Assembly: GCF_013391415.1 (NCBI RefSeq)
Contig: NZ_JACAXB010000034.1
Coordinates: 62,001 to 126,000, forward strand
Length of the DNA stretch: 64,000 nt
Direction: 5' to 3'
Source: Aquitalea sp. LB_tupeE
Lineage (GTDB): Bacteria > Pseudomonadota > Gammaproteobacteria > Burkholderiales > Chromobacteriaceae
This document shows positions 45,604-54,093 of this stretch, piece by piece (positions within the stretch are counted from its first letter, which is position 1; each line of letters begins with the position of its first letter). The position numbers and the translations under genes are program-made. The notes under the pieces were generated by a model that worked only from the letters and a program-made list of their open reading frames with translations, ran no database searches and was not told the origin of the DNA.

Positions 45604-46755
45604 ATGCATCTTACTTTCGACCGCCTGCAAGCCAGCGCGCGCCCTGCCATTCTGGAGCATCTATCCGGACTTAGCCCGGACGATCTCTTCACCCGCTTCG
45701 GCCTCACCCTGGGCCCGGCCAGTCTGGCCAGCTATGTGGATAGTATCAATTTCAATCGCGACATCGTGATTGCCGCCCATTACCGTGGGCTATTGATTGG
45801 CGTGGTCCACATTGCCGTACTGCAACACGATGCCTTTCCCCATGGCGAACTGGGCATCAGCGTGGACGGCTTCTTTCAGGGCAAGGGTATTGGTCGTCAG
45901 CTATTCGATCAAGCCTTGCATCATGCACTGCGCCGCAAGGTAAACCGGCTGCGCATCCAGTACCTGCGGCGCAATGGTCGCATGGCGTCATTGTGCCGTG
46001 GCTTGAGTACCCAGTTTGCCCAGGACGGCGAAGAAACCGCCTGTCTGATTACCCTGGCCGCAGACGACCCGGCCAATGCCTGCCGCCGTGAAATGGAGGA
46101 TGGCATAGAAGTATTTCATGCCGATGCACCGGCAGCACGTGGCCATATTCTGTTTATACATGGTGTGGCCGGTGATGGCTGGCAATGGCGGGAAAACATG
46201 CAGCCCTGGTTTGCTGCGCACGGTCTGAGCAGCTCGGCCCTGTCACTGCGTGGACACGGCGGCAGCAAATCAAGGGAAAACCAGACCCTGCGTGACTACG
46301 AGCAGGATGTACAGCAGGTGTTGGCACGCCTGCTGGTCACGCCCAGCCTGATTGTCGGCCATTCCATGGGCGGATTCCTGACCCAGCGCGTACTGGAAGG
46401 TAATGAGCAATGGCAAAACGCCAGCCTGATCTGCTCGGTGCCGCCATGGGGCTTGCTGCCGGGCACACTGGACAATGTGGTGGAATTCATGGGCGACCCG
46501 CTGGGCAAAGCCATTGCCATTCAGGCGGCGGAAGGCAAACCGGCTTATGTCAATCCGGACAATATCAGCGCCCGGGTACAGGTGATAGGCGGCAGCCGCG
46601 ACCGGCTGATTCCATCCGAGGTGGTGGCAGCCACCGCCCGCTCCTACGACACCAGTCCGGTGATGATAGAAGACGCTGGCCACGCCGTGATTTCCAGCAG
46701 GAAATGGCAGGACGTGGCCGAACAGGTGTTACAGCACTTGCTGTCAGAACAATGA
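45604..46755 (+). CDS. GNAT acetyltransferase - alpha/beta hydrolase fusion
   Basis: 383 aa from ATG 45604 (AAGGC upstream). Residues about 1-165 form a GNAT domain with the acetyl-CoA motif GISVDGFFQGKGIGRQLFDQAL. Residues about 175-383 form an alpha/beta hydrolase: oxyanion region FIHGVAGDGWQW, nucleophile elbow VGHSMGG, acid in GSRDRLIP and the base in EDAGHAVIS. All three catalytic residues are present. The pairing suggests acyl transfer and hydrolysis on related substrates, but the substrate is unknown. Monocistronic and convergent with mmuM, one base apart. Confidence 0.85.
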   Translation: MHLTFDRLQASARPAILEHLSGLSPDDLFTRFGLTLGPASLASYVDSINFNRDIVIAAHYRGLLIGVVHIAVLQHDAFPHGELGISVDGFFQGKGIGRQLFDQALHHALRRKVNRLRIQYLRRNGRMASLCRGLSTQFAQDGEETACLITLAADDPANACRREMEDGIEVFHADAPAARGHILFIHGVAGDGWQWRENMQPWFAAHGLSSSALSLRGHGGSKSRENQTLRDYEQDVQQVLARLLVTPSLIVGHSMGGFLTQRVLEGNEQWQNASLICSVPPWGLLPGTLDNVVEFMGDPLGKAIAIQAAEGKPAYVNPDNISARVQVIGGSRDRLIPSEVVAATARSYDTSPVMIEDAGHAVISSRKWQDVAEQVLQHLLSEQ

Positions 46756-46756
46756 A

Positions 46757-47662
46757 TCAGCCCAGCCGCGCCGCCAGTGCCGCAATATGTTCTGGCGTAA
46801 TGCCGCAGCAACCGCCAACAATGCCCGCGCCCTTGCCTACCCAGCGCTCGGCCCAGCCCAGATAATTTTGCGGGGTGAGGTCGGCACGGATTTCATCCAG
46901 CGTGGCATTGGCCTTGGCATCTTTCGGGGTGGGCGGGAAAGCATTGGCGTACACGCCCAGTTGTAGGCTTTGGCCTTGCGCTTGCAGCACGGCATTGGCG
47001 GCATCCAGCGCGGCCTCCATGACTTCCGGCTGGCTGCAGTTGAACAACACCGCAGCAGCGCCCAGACGGATGGCCTCGGCCACCGCCTCGCTGACCGTTT
47101 CACCAGAGCGCAAACGGGCCACGTTATCGACATCTTCGTCCTGCAAGGTGAAGGACAGCCACAAGGGCTTGTCCTGTTCGCCCAGTGCCAGGCGCACCGC
47201 GCGCACTTCAGCCAGCGAGCTTTGTGTTTCGGCCAGCCATACGTCCACATACGGAGCAAGGCCCTCGATCAGCACGCGGTGAATGGCCAGCGAGTCGGCT
47301 TCCTTGAACAGGTCCGGGCGATAAGAACCCAGCGCAGGCGGCAAAGAGCCGGCCACAGTTACCTTGTGTGCTGCCTTGTCCGCACTGCGGCGGGCCAGTT
47401 CGCCTGCCAATGCCGCCAGACGCTTGCCATGTTGATCAAAACGTTGTTGACCAATATGAAAAGGCACGACAGCATAACTGTTGGTGGTAATCACCCGCGC
47501 ACCGGCGTTAACGAAGGCATCATGGGCCTGCTCGACAAAGTGCGGGCCTTCCAGCAAAGCCAGCGCGGACCATTCCGGTTGCTGGAACGGTGCACCGATA
47601 CGTTTGAGTTCGCGGCCCATGCCGCCATCAAGAACAAGAGTTTGGCTCATTTGCTTATCCAT
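46757..47662 (-). CDS. mmuM: Homocysteine S-methyltransferase
   Basis: 301-residue zinc enzyme that methylates homocysteine using S-methylmethionine or SAM. The zinc-binding cysteines are seen in VLFNCSQPE (about 209) and VGGCCGITPEH (about 284-285), and DGGMGREL opens the domain. No S-methylmethionine permease gene is adjacent, although an amino-acid ABC binding protein and permease are divergent from it, 134 bases away. Those may supply its substrate; that link is inference. Confidence 0.9.
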   Translation of the reverse strand: MDKQMSQTLVLDGGMGRELKRIGAPFQQPEWSALALLEGPHFVEQAHDAFVNAGARVITTNSYAVVPFHIGQQRFDQHGKRLAALAGELARRSADKAAHKVTVAGSLPPALGSYRPDLFKEADSLAIHRVLIEGLAPYVDVWLAETQSSLAEVRAVRLALGEQDKPLWLSFTLQDEDVDNVARLRSGETVSEAVAEAIRLGAAAVLFNCSQPEVMEAALDAANAVLQAQGQSLQLGVYANAFPPTPKDAKANATLDEIRADLTPQNYLGWAERWVGKGAGIVGGCCGITPEHIAALAARLG

Positions 47663-47796
47663 GCAATCACGACATCAAAGGTGCCAGGCACCAATGACGA
47701 ATGGGAAATGTTATATACTTATATTTAATCAAGCTGGTAATTATTATAATAGTTTGATATATAGATTAACACCCAAACAGCATCAAGACCATAAAA
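47663..47796. promoter_or_regulatory. AT-rich divergent promoter region (mmuM / amino-acid ABC)
   Basis: The stretch 47710-47775 is the most AT-rich of this part of the window (TTATATACTTATATTTAA, then TTATTATAATAG). It lies between the divergent mmuM and binding-protein genes and plainly holds promoters. No operator or riboswitch fold could be identified by eye. Confidence 0.4.
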
Positions 47797-48627
47797 ATGT
47801 TGAAACGACAATCCAAGATCACCAAGACCGCCGCCCTCATCGCCCTGTTGGCTGCCAGCCAGAGCCATGCCGGTGCCACACTGGACCACGTACAGAAAAG
47901 CGGCGTACTGCGCGGCGTGCTGCTGGAAAGCTACCCGCCTTTCTCCTTCCTCAATAGCAAAAACCAGCTGGATGGCTTTGATGTGGATGTCGCCAAGGCC
48001 GTGGCGAAAAAGCTGGGCGTCAAGCTGAAGCTGGACACACCCTCCTGGGAAGTGATTGCTGCCGGCAAATGGGGTAGCCGCTGGGATATCTGCATCTGCT
48101 CGATGACGCCCAACAAGGAACGCGCCCAGGTACTGGACTTCCCGGTGTTTTACTACAACTCCCCGGCCGTGCTGATTGCCAATGTGGCCGACAAGAAAAC
48201 CAGCAGCATCAAGAGCCTGGAAGGCAAGAAGATTGCCGTTCAGCAAGGCTCGTCCTACGAAAGCTATCTGCAAAAGAAGCTGACCATTGAAGCTCCCAAC
48301 GCCGTACAACCCGCCTACCCCTTCAACAAGGTAGTGATTGCCCCGTACGACAATGAAGAACTGGCCTTCCAGGACCTGGCACTGGGTGCGGGCAAACGAG
48401 TGGATGCTGTCATTTCCAACTTGGTGACAGCCAACGAACGTATCAGCAAAACCGGCAAGTTCCGCATTGTCGGCAGCCCCTTGTACCAGGAACCCAACTG
48501 GGTCGCCGTGGACAAGGGTGATGCGCAGTGGAATGCCCGCGTCAAGCAAGTCATTACCGAGCTGAAGAAAGACGGCACGCTCAGCGCCATTTCCAAGAAG
48601 TGGATTGGCAGCGATATCACCAACTAA
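47797..48627 (+). CDS. Amino-acid ABC transporter substrate-binding protein
   Basis: 276 aa with a signal peptide (to about SHAGA, residue 27) and the PBPb/family 3 fold: LRGVLLESYPPFSFLNSK, LDGFDVDVAKAVAKKLGV and KWGSRWDICICSMTPNKERAQVLDF are characteristic of polar amino-acid binding proteins. It delivers its ligand to the permease encoded 60 bases downstream. The exact amino acid cannot be told. Confidence 0.92.
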   Translation: MLKRQSKITKTAALIALLAASQSHAGATLDHVQKSGVLRGVLLESYPPFSFLNSKNQLDGFDVDVAKAVAKKLGVKLKLDTPSWEVIAAGKWGSRWDICICSMTPNKERAQVLDFPVFYYNSPAVLIANVADKKTSSIKSLEGKKIAVQQGSSYESYLQKKLTIEAPNAVQPAYPFNKVVIAPYDNEELAFQDLALGAGKRVDAVISNLVTANERISKTGKFRIVGSPLYQEPNWVAVDKGDAQWNARVKQVITELKKDGTLSAISKKWIGSDITN

Positions 48628-48633
48628 GAATAC

Positions 48634-48674
48634 GCCCCGTGGCTGCAGTCATGCGCCCGGGGCTTTCTGCTTTT
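48634..48674 (+). terminator. Internal hairpin with T-rich tail between binding protein and permease
   Basis: GCCCCG (48634-48639) pairs with CGGGGC (48658-48663), and a T-rich tail (TTTCTGCTTTT) follows. Partial terminators here are common in ABC operons and keep binding-protein mRNA more abundant than permease mRNA. Confidence 0.6.
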
Positions 48675-48687
48675 GTCTGTCCGAAAC

Positions 48688-49464
48688 ATGAAACAGGAAA
48701 ACCGATTCAGGCTGCAGGTCGGCCTGGTCATGCTGTGCCTGCTCTCTGGCTTTGTCTGGTTTGTCGATGCCTTTGAACTGGACTACCGCTTTGCCCTGAG
48801 CAAGCTGCCTTTGCTGGCCGGGCTGGAACTGAGCCCGGAGGGCTTCATCCAGGGCATACCGCTGACCTTGCTGTTATGTCTGCTCTCTACCATCCTCGCG
48901 GTGGTGATTGGCATGCTGTCGGCCCTGGGGCGCCTGTCGCGTAACCCCTTGCTGTACGGGCTGGCCACTTTTTACAACTCGTTTTTCAAGGGCACGCCGC
49001 TCTTGGTGCAGATTCTGCTGATTTATCTGGGCCTGCCGCAGCTGGGTGTGGTACCCACGGCCATTCCGTCCGGCGTGGCTGCGCTGGCACTGTGCTATGG
49101 AGCTTATCTGAGCGAAGTGTTCCGCTCTGCCATCCTGTCCATCCACCGTGGCCAGTGGGATGCAGGCAAGGCCTTGGGGCTGAAGCCGCATGCCATCATG
49201 CGTTTCATCATTTTGCCGCAGGCGATGAAAGTAGCGGTACCGCCCACCTTCAGCATGTTCATTTCCATGCTGAAGGATTCTTCGCTGGTGTCAGTGATGG
49301 GCTTGTGGGAGCTGATGTTCCTGGCGCAAAGCTATGGCCGTTCGGCTTACCGCTATATGGAAATGTTGCTGACAGCAGCCATCCTGTACTGGCTGCTATC
49401 CATCGTGCTGGAGTTGTTCCAGCACCGGCTGGAAAGCAGGCTGTCGGTTTCCGGCCGCCGCTGA
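48688..49464 (+). CDS. Amino-acid ABC transporter permease
   Basis: 258 aa with about five helices and the EAA loop that contacts the ATPase (LSEVFRSAILSIHRGQWDAGKALGL, then ILPQAMK). ATG 48688 is taken as the start; a TTG at 48673 opens the same frame but is less likely. No ATP-binding subunit gene follows: the next gene is a convergent TetR regulator after a terminator. The ATPase must therefore come from elsewhere in the genome. Confidence 0.9.
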   Translation: MKQENRFRLQVGLVMLCLLSGFVWFVDAFELDYRFALSKLPLLAGLELSPEGFIQGIPLTLLLCLLSTILAVVIGMLSALGRLSRNPLLYGLATFYNSFFKGTPLLVQILLIYLGLPQLGVVPTAIPSGVAALALCYGAYLSEVFRSAILSIHRGQWDAGKALGLKPHAIMRFIILPQAMKVAVPPTFSMFISMLKDSSLVSVMGLWELMFLAQSYGRSAYRYMEMLLTAAILYWLLSIVLELFQHRLESRLSVSGRR

Positions 49465-49481
49465 TGGTTTTCTTCGCATAA

Positions 49482-49512
49482 CAGCCCGCCATCACGGCGG
49501 GCTGGTTTCTTT
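49482..49512. terminator. Intrinsic terminator (convergent permease / TetR)
   Basis: CAGCCCGCC (49482-49490) pairs perfectly with GGCGGGCTG (49496-49504) around ATCAC, followed by GTTTCTTT on the plus strand. Confidence 0.85.
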
Positions 49513-49528
49513 ACGGCGTCTTGCAGTA

Positions 49529-50149
49529 TCAGCCTGCATCCGCAGCGCCGATACCTGTAAAAATGATGGCGCGCATATAGTCGACAATCTGGTCGTCGCT
49601 ATAACGGCCGTAGTATTTCATGTAATCCACCGCCGGGTCGCAGGTGCGCGAGTAATAGGCATACAGGATGACATCGGTGGGCAGATCGGTCCTGATGTCA
49701 CCGGCCGTTTTGGCAGCCTCCACCAGCGCCTGCATCTGCTTGTGCAGCTTGTACACGCGCGTCACGTAGCGAATACTGCGGGTCAGCATTTCCTTGACCT
49801 GCGGGCTGGCCGAAGGCAGAAACGGTAGTCCGCCCTGCAAACGCACCCGCAATGCCCATTCCAGCAGGCTACCCAGCCTGTCCTTGCTGCTCAGGCTGGC
49901 ATCCAGTGCCGCCAGATACTCCAGCGCGCCGTCCAGCAGACGGATCATTACCTCGGTGGCCAGGTCTTCCTTCGACTTGAAATGCTTGTACAGGCTGGGC
50001 TTGGAAATACCCGCCTCTCCGGCCACATCATCCATGGTCATCAGGTCGAAACCCTTGCTGGCCAACAAGCGGGTGGTGGCATCCAGCACTGTCTGTTCGC
50101 GCAGCTTGAATGCCTGATCCTTGAAGCTGAGCTTGGCTAAAATACTCAT
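49529..50149 (-). CDS. TetR-family transcriptional regulator
   Basis: 206 aa: an N-terminal TetR helix-turn-helix (about 20-65; MTMDDVAGEAGISKPSLYKHFKSKEDLA) and a helical ligand domain (about 80-205). It is divergent from the 13-gene lipid/photolyase operon and is its likely repressor. The small palindrome at 50163-50174 in the gap may be its operator. Confidence 0.92.
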   Translation of the reverse strand: MSILAKLSFKDQAFKLREQTVLDATTRLLASKGFDLMTMDDVAGEAGISKPSLYKHFKSKEDLATEVMIRLLDGALEYLAALDASLSSKDRLGSLLEWALRVRLQGGLPFLPSASPQVKEMLTRSIRYVTRVYKLHKQMQALVEAAKTAGDIRTDLPTDVILYAYYSRTCDPAVDYMKYYGRYSDDQIVDYMRAIIFTGIGAADAG

Positions 50150-50162
50150 GAGTACGACCTTT

Positions 50163-50174
50163 TACTAATCAGTA
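50163..50174. promoter_or_regulatory. Candidate TetR operator
   Basis: TACT-AATC-AGTA is a short perfect-arm palindrome 14 bases upstream of the TetR start codon, in the gap shared with the divergent operon. Short and therefore uncertain. Confidence 0.3.
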
Positions 50175-50273
50175 GCTTTTTTTCCAAAGCGGTTATATGC
50201 TGAATATAAGCACGATGCCTCGCAGGTGCCAAGCAGTTTCGTTACCCGCAGGCATTGATTCAGAAATTCCGGC

Positions 50274-51572
50274 ATGGGAGTACAGGTGAAAGCAAATCCA
50301 GACACACGTCAGCGCGTAGCGGTCATTGGTGGCGGCATTGCCGGCCTGGCCAGCGCATGGCTGCTGGCGGACCAACACGAAGTCACCCTGTTTGAAGCCG
50401 CCGACTACGCAGGCGGTCATACCAACACGGTGGACCTGCAACTGGAGGGGCAGTCTTTTGCCGTGGACACCGGGTTTCTGGTTTTCAATGAACGCACTTA
50501 TCCCAATCTGATTGCCTTGTTTCAGCAATTGGGTGTGCCCTCCTGCAGCACCGACATGTCCTTCAGCGTGTCGCTGGACCGGGGTCGGGACGAATGGGCG
50601 GGCAGCTCGCTGGGCACGGTATTTGCCCAACGCAGCAAGCTGTTGTCCCTGCCCTTCTACCATATGCTGTATGACATTCTGCGCTTCAACCGTGCCGCAC
50701 CCGGCCTGTTGCAACAAGTTCTGGCCGCGCCACTGACCCTGGGCGAACTGCTGGAAGTGGAAGGCTATGGCAACCGTTTTCGTGACCACTACCTGCTGCC
50801 GATGGCTGCGGCAATCTGGTCCAGCCCCAGCAAGGAGATTCTGGATTTCCCGGCAGCCTCCTTCCTGCGCTTCTGCCTGAATCACGGCCTGCTGCAAATC
50901 AGCCAGCGGCCACGCTGGTTTACCGTGCCGGGCGGCGCGCGCCAGTATGTGGAAAAGCTGTGCCAGCGCATTCAGCATGTCCGCTTGTGCAGTCCGGTCA
51001 GTCGTGTAGAGCGCGACGAACAAGGTGTGCTGGTTTGTAGCCCGCACGGCGAAGAACGCTTTGACAGCGTGATTTTTGCCACCCATGCGCCACAAACCCT
51101 GGCCATGCTGGCCGATGCCAGCCGGGAAGAGCGCGACATCCTGTCTGCCGTGCGCTACCAGCCCAATACGGCGGTGCTGCATGGCGATGCCAGCTTGCTG
51201 CCCAAGCGCCAAAAAACCTGGTCGGCCTGGAATTTCCTGGCTGAAACCGGCCAGCCCAGCCAGCGTGCGGTGTGTGTCAGCTATTTGCTTAATGCCTTGC
51301 AGCCGCTGCCGGTCAGCCAGCCGGTCATCGTCACGCTCAATCCACTGCGTGACCCGGATCGCAATCTGGAATACGCCCGCTTTGTCTATGAGCACCCGCT
51401 ATTTGACGACGCAGCCATTGCCGCCCAAACCCGCCTGCCCATGCTGCAAGGCAAACGCCACAGCTGGTTTGCCGGAGCGTGGACCGGTTACGGCTTTCAC
51501 GAAGACGGGCTGAAATCCGCACTGCGCGTGGCACAGGACTTCGTCAAACTGCCAGACTGGGCCCAGCCATGA
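50274..51572 (+). CDS. FAD-dependent amine-oxidase-like protein of the cyclopropane-lipid cluster
   Basis: 432 aa. The FAD-binding Rossmann motif VAVIGGGIAGLASAWLLA (about 14-31) and the GGHTNTVD motif are followed by an amine-oxidase-type domain ending in WFAGAWTGYGFHEDGLKSAL. Such proteins regularly sit with DUF1365 and cyclopropane-fatty-acid synthase genes and are thought to act on membrane lipid acyl chains. GTG 50286 with GGGAG upstream is an alternative start. First gene of the operon; its stop overlaps the next start (ATGA). Confidence 0.88.
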   Translation: MGVQVKANPDTRQRVAVIGGGIAGLASAWLLADQHEVTLFEAADYAGGHTNTVDLQLEGQSFAVDTGFLVFNERTYPNLIALFQQLGVPSCSTDMSFSVSLDRGRDEWAGSSLGTVFAQRSKLLSLPFYHMLYDILRFNRAAPGLLQQVLAAPLTLGELLEVEGYGNRFRDHYLLPMAAAIWSSPSKEILDFPAASFLRFCLNHGLLQISQRPRWFTVPGGARQYVEKLCQRIQHVRLCSPVSRVERDEQGVLVCSPHGEERFDSVIFATHAPQTLAMLADASREERDILSAVRYQPNTAVLHGDASLLPKRQKTWSAWNFLAETGQPSQRAVCVSYLLNALQPLPVSQPVIVTLNPLRDPDRNLEYARFVYEHPLFDDAAIAAQTRLPMLQGKRHSWFAGAWTGYGFHEDGLKSALRVAQDFVKLPDWAQP

Positions 51573-52357
51573 ATCCCGCCAGCTGCAATGCCTATCTAGT
51601 CAACGGCAGCGTGATGCACCAGCGGCTGCGGCCTGCCCGTCATCGCTTCATTTATCCGGTATTTGCCATCCGGCTGAAGCTATCAGCACTGGAAACCATT
51701 GGCCACCGCTGGTTCGGGGTAAACCGCTGGCGACCTTTGATGATACGCACCGGGGATTACGGCCCGCGTGACGGCAGCCCGCTATTGCCGTGGATACGCC
51801 AGCAACTGACTGATGCCGGCTTGCCTGCCGACGGCGAAGTCTGGTTGCAAACCTTCCCGCGGCTGTTCGGTTATGCCTTCAATCCGGTCAGTTTCTGGTA
51901 TTGCCATGACAGCCACGGCCAGTTAGTTGCCGTCCTGGCCGACGTCAACAACACTTTTGGCGAACACCATGCCTATCTGCTGGCCAACCCGGACGGCAGC
52001 CCCATCATCAACGGCAGCACCCTGACCTGCCGCAAACAGCTGCATGTATCGCCGTTTTGCCAGGTGGCAGGACACTACCGCTTCCGCTTGGCCGAAAAAA
52101 CCGAGCGCATGCTGATGCGCATTGATTACCACGACGATGCCGGCCTGCTGCTCAATACCAGCGTCTCCGGTGTGTTGCAGCCGCTCACCTGCGGCAATGC
52201 CCGTCGCGCGCTGCTGCGCCAGCCCATGCTGACCCTGGGCATCATCACCCGCATTCACTGGCAGGCCTTGCAGCTGTGGCTGAAGAAAGTACCGTTTTTC
52301 AGCAAGCCCGCCGCCCCGGAACACCCATTGAGTCACGGACAGGAGTTGCGCCCATGA
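51569..52357 (+). CDS. DUF1365 family protein
   Basis: 262 aa cytoplasmic protein with the DUF1365 hallmarks: HQRLRPARHRFIYPVF near the start, LFGYAFNPVSFWYCHD and VNNTFGEHHAYLL in the middle. Function unknown; genetically tied to cyclopropane fatty acid formation in many proteobacteria. Starts at the ATGA overlap with the preceding gene and ends in an ATGA overlap with the next. Confidence 0.9.
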   Translation: MNPASCNAYLVNGSVMHQRLRPARHRFIYPVFAIRLKLSALETIGHRWFGVNRWRPLMIRTGDYGPRDGSPLLPWIRQQLTDAGLPADGEVWLQTFPRLFGYAFNPVSFWYCHDSHGQLVAVLADVNNTFGEHHAYLLANPDGSPIINGSTLTCRKQLHVSPFCQVAGHYRFRLAEKTERMLMRIDYHDDAGLLLNTSVSGVLQPLTCGNARRALLRQPMLTLGIITRIHWQALQLWLKKVPFFSKPAAPEHPLSHGQELRP

Positions 52358-53562
52358 GCTTCACTCGTACCCTTGCCCTGCCCTGCAACAACCTGCCCTG
52401 GCTGGCACGGTTACTCTTGCAGCGGCTGAACCAGCTGCAATACGGCAGCCTGCTGCTGCACACGCCGGAAGGACAAAGCCTGTGGTTTGGCCATCCCGGC
52501 GAATTCCCCGAAGCAGAACTGCACATTCATAGCTGGGCCGCCTGCCGCAAATTGCTGTTTGCCGGGGATATCGGTTTTGCCGAAGCCTATCGCGACGGCC
52601 TCTTGTTCACACCGGACATCACTGCACTGCTGCGACTGGCCTTGCGTAATGAACAAGTACTGGGCAATACGCTGGCCGGTAGCTGGCCGGCCCGTGGCTG
52701 GTATTGGCTGAAGCACTGCCTGCGCCGCAACAGCCGCGAAGGCAGTCAGCGCAACATCCACGCCCACTACGACCTGGGCAATGCCTTTTACGAACTATGG
52801 CTGGACCCTAGTTGGACCTACTCCAGCGCCTGGTTTGACGGCCACTACGACCTGCCGCTGGCCACCGCGCAATCAGCCAAATACCAGCGCATCTGCGATG
52901 TACTGGGCCTGCAACCAGGCATGCGGATACTGGAAATCGGCTGCGGCTGGGGCGGTTTTGCCGAACACGCCAGCAGCCAGGGAATTGCCGTACATGGCAT
53001 CACCATTTCCAATGCCCAGCTGGACTTTGCCCGTCAACGCCTGTCTGGCAATGAACTGGTGCAACTGGAATGGCAGGACTATCGCGACCTGCAAGGCCAG
53101 TACGATGCCATTGTCTCCATCGAAATGTTCGAAGCGGTGGGCGAAGCCTACTGGCCGGGCTTCTTTGCCAAGCTGCGGCAATTGCTGAAACCGGGCGGCA
53201 AGGCGCTGGTGCAGAGCATCACCATTGCCGAAAGCCGTTTCGAGCGCTATCGCCGCAGCAGTGATTTCATCCAGGAGTTCATTTTCCCCGGTGGCATGCT
53301 GCCCAGCAGGCAAGTGTTTCAGGATACGGCCGAGCAAGCCGGGCTGATGACGCGCAACCGGCTGGACTTTGGCCCGGACTACGCCGAAACCCTGCGCCGC
53401 TGGCGTCTGGCGTTTGAACACACACTGGATAGTGTGCGCCAGCAAGGCTTTGACGAAGCCTTCATCCGCCTGTGGCGCTTGTACCTGTGCTATTGCGAGG
53501 CCGGTTTTGACGAAGCCAGCATCGGCGTGTCGCAGTTCCTGCTGCAGGAAGCCCGGCCATGA
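52354..53562 (+). CDS. cfa: Cyclopropane-fatty-acyl-phospholipid synthase family methyltransferase
   Basis: 402 aa. SAM-binding motif ILEIGCGWGGFAEHA (about 192-206), the acidic block VSIEMFEAVGE, and the C-terminal WRLYLCYCEAGF typical of CFA synthases are visible. It transfers a methylene (or methyl) group from SAM to unsaturated acyl chains of membrane phospholipids. AGGAG precedes ATG 52354. Third gene of the operon; stop overlaps the DUF3833 start. Confidence 0.92.
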   Translation: MSFTRTLALPCNNLPWLARLLLQRLNQLQYGSLLLHTPEGQSLWFGHPGEFPEAELHIHSWAACRKLLFAGDIGFAEAYRDGLLFTPDITALLRLALRNEQVLGNTLAGSWPARGWYWLKHCLRRNSREGSQRNIHAHYDLGNAFYELWLDPSWTYSSAWFDGHYDLPLATAQSAKYQRICDVLGLQPGMRILEIGCGWGGFAEHASSQGIAVHGITISNAQLDFARQRLSGNELVQLEWQDYRDLQGQYDAIVSIEMFEAVGEAYWPGFFAKLRQLLKPGGKALVQSITIAESRFERYRRSSDFIQEFIFPGGMLPSRQVFQDTAEQAGLMTRNRLDFGPDYAETLRRWRLAFEHTLDSVRQQGFDEAFIRLWRLYLCYCEAGFDEASIGVSQFLLQEARP

Positions 53563-54089
53563 AAACCCTGCGCCGCCTGCTCCCCCTGTTCGCCTTGTTG
53601 CTGACCAGCGCTTGCAGCACACCGCAAGTGGAGCAATACGCCAACAACCGGCCACAGCTGGATTTGTACCGCTTTTTTGCCGGGCATACCCGTGCCTGGG
53701 GCATGTTCCGCGACCGCAACGGTGCACTGGTCAAGCAATTCACCGTGGACATCACCGGCCAGCGCCAGGGTGATGCCCTGCTGCTGGACGAACGCTTTGT
53801 CTACAGCGACGGCAGCCGCCAGCAACGCCAGTGGCGACTGGTGCTGCTGGGTAATGGCAAATGGCAGGGCACTGCAGCGGATGTGGTGGGCGTGGCCGAT
53901 GGCGAAGTAGCGGGCAATGCCCTGCACTGGCGCTACACCCTGCGCCTGCCGGTAGATGGCCGCAGCTGGGACGTGCAATTTGACGACTGGATGTTCCTGC
54001 AGGACGAACACACCCTGCTCAATAGCGCGCGCATGAGCAAGTTCGGCATTGCGCTGGGTGAAGTCAGCCTGTTTTTCCGCAAGGAGTAA
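53559..54089 (+). CDS. DUF3833 family lipoprotein
   Basis: 176 aa. Lipoprotein signal with lipobox LTSAC (cysteine 19), then LDLYRFFAGHTRAWGMFRDR and DDWMFLQDEHTLLNSARMSKFG, the conserved blocks of DUF3833. Predicted beta-barrel-like, lipocalin-sized, in the envelope. It accompanies cfa clusters; possibly lipid handling. ATGA overlap with cfa. Confidence 0.88.
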   Translation: MKTLRRLLPLFALLLTSACSTPQVEQYANNRPQLDLYRFFAGHTRAWGMFRDRNGALVKQFTVDITGQRQGDALLLDERFVYSDGSRQQRQWRLVLLGNGKWQGTAADVVGVADGEVAGNALHWRYTLRLPVDGRSWDVQFDDWMFLQDEHTLLNSARMSKFGIALGEVSLFFRKE

Positions 54090-54093
54090 GGCC

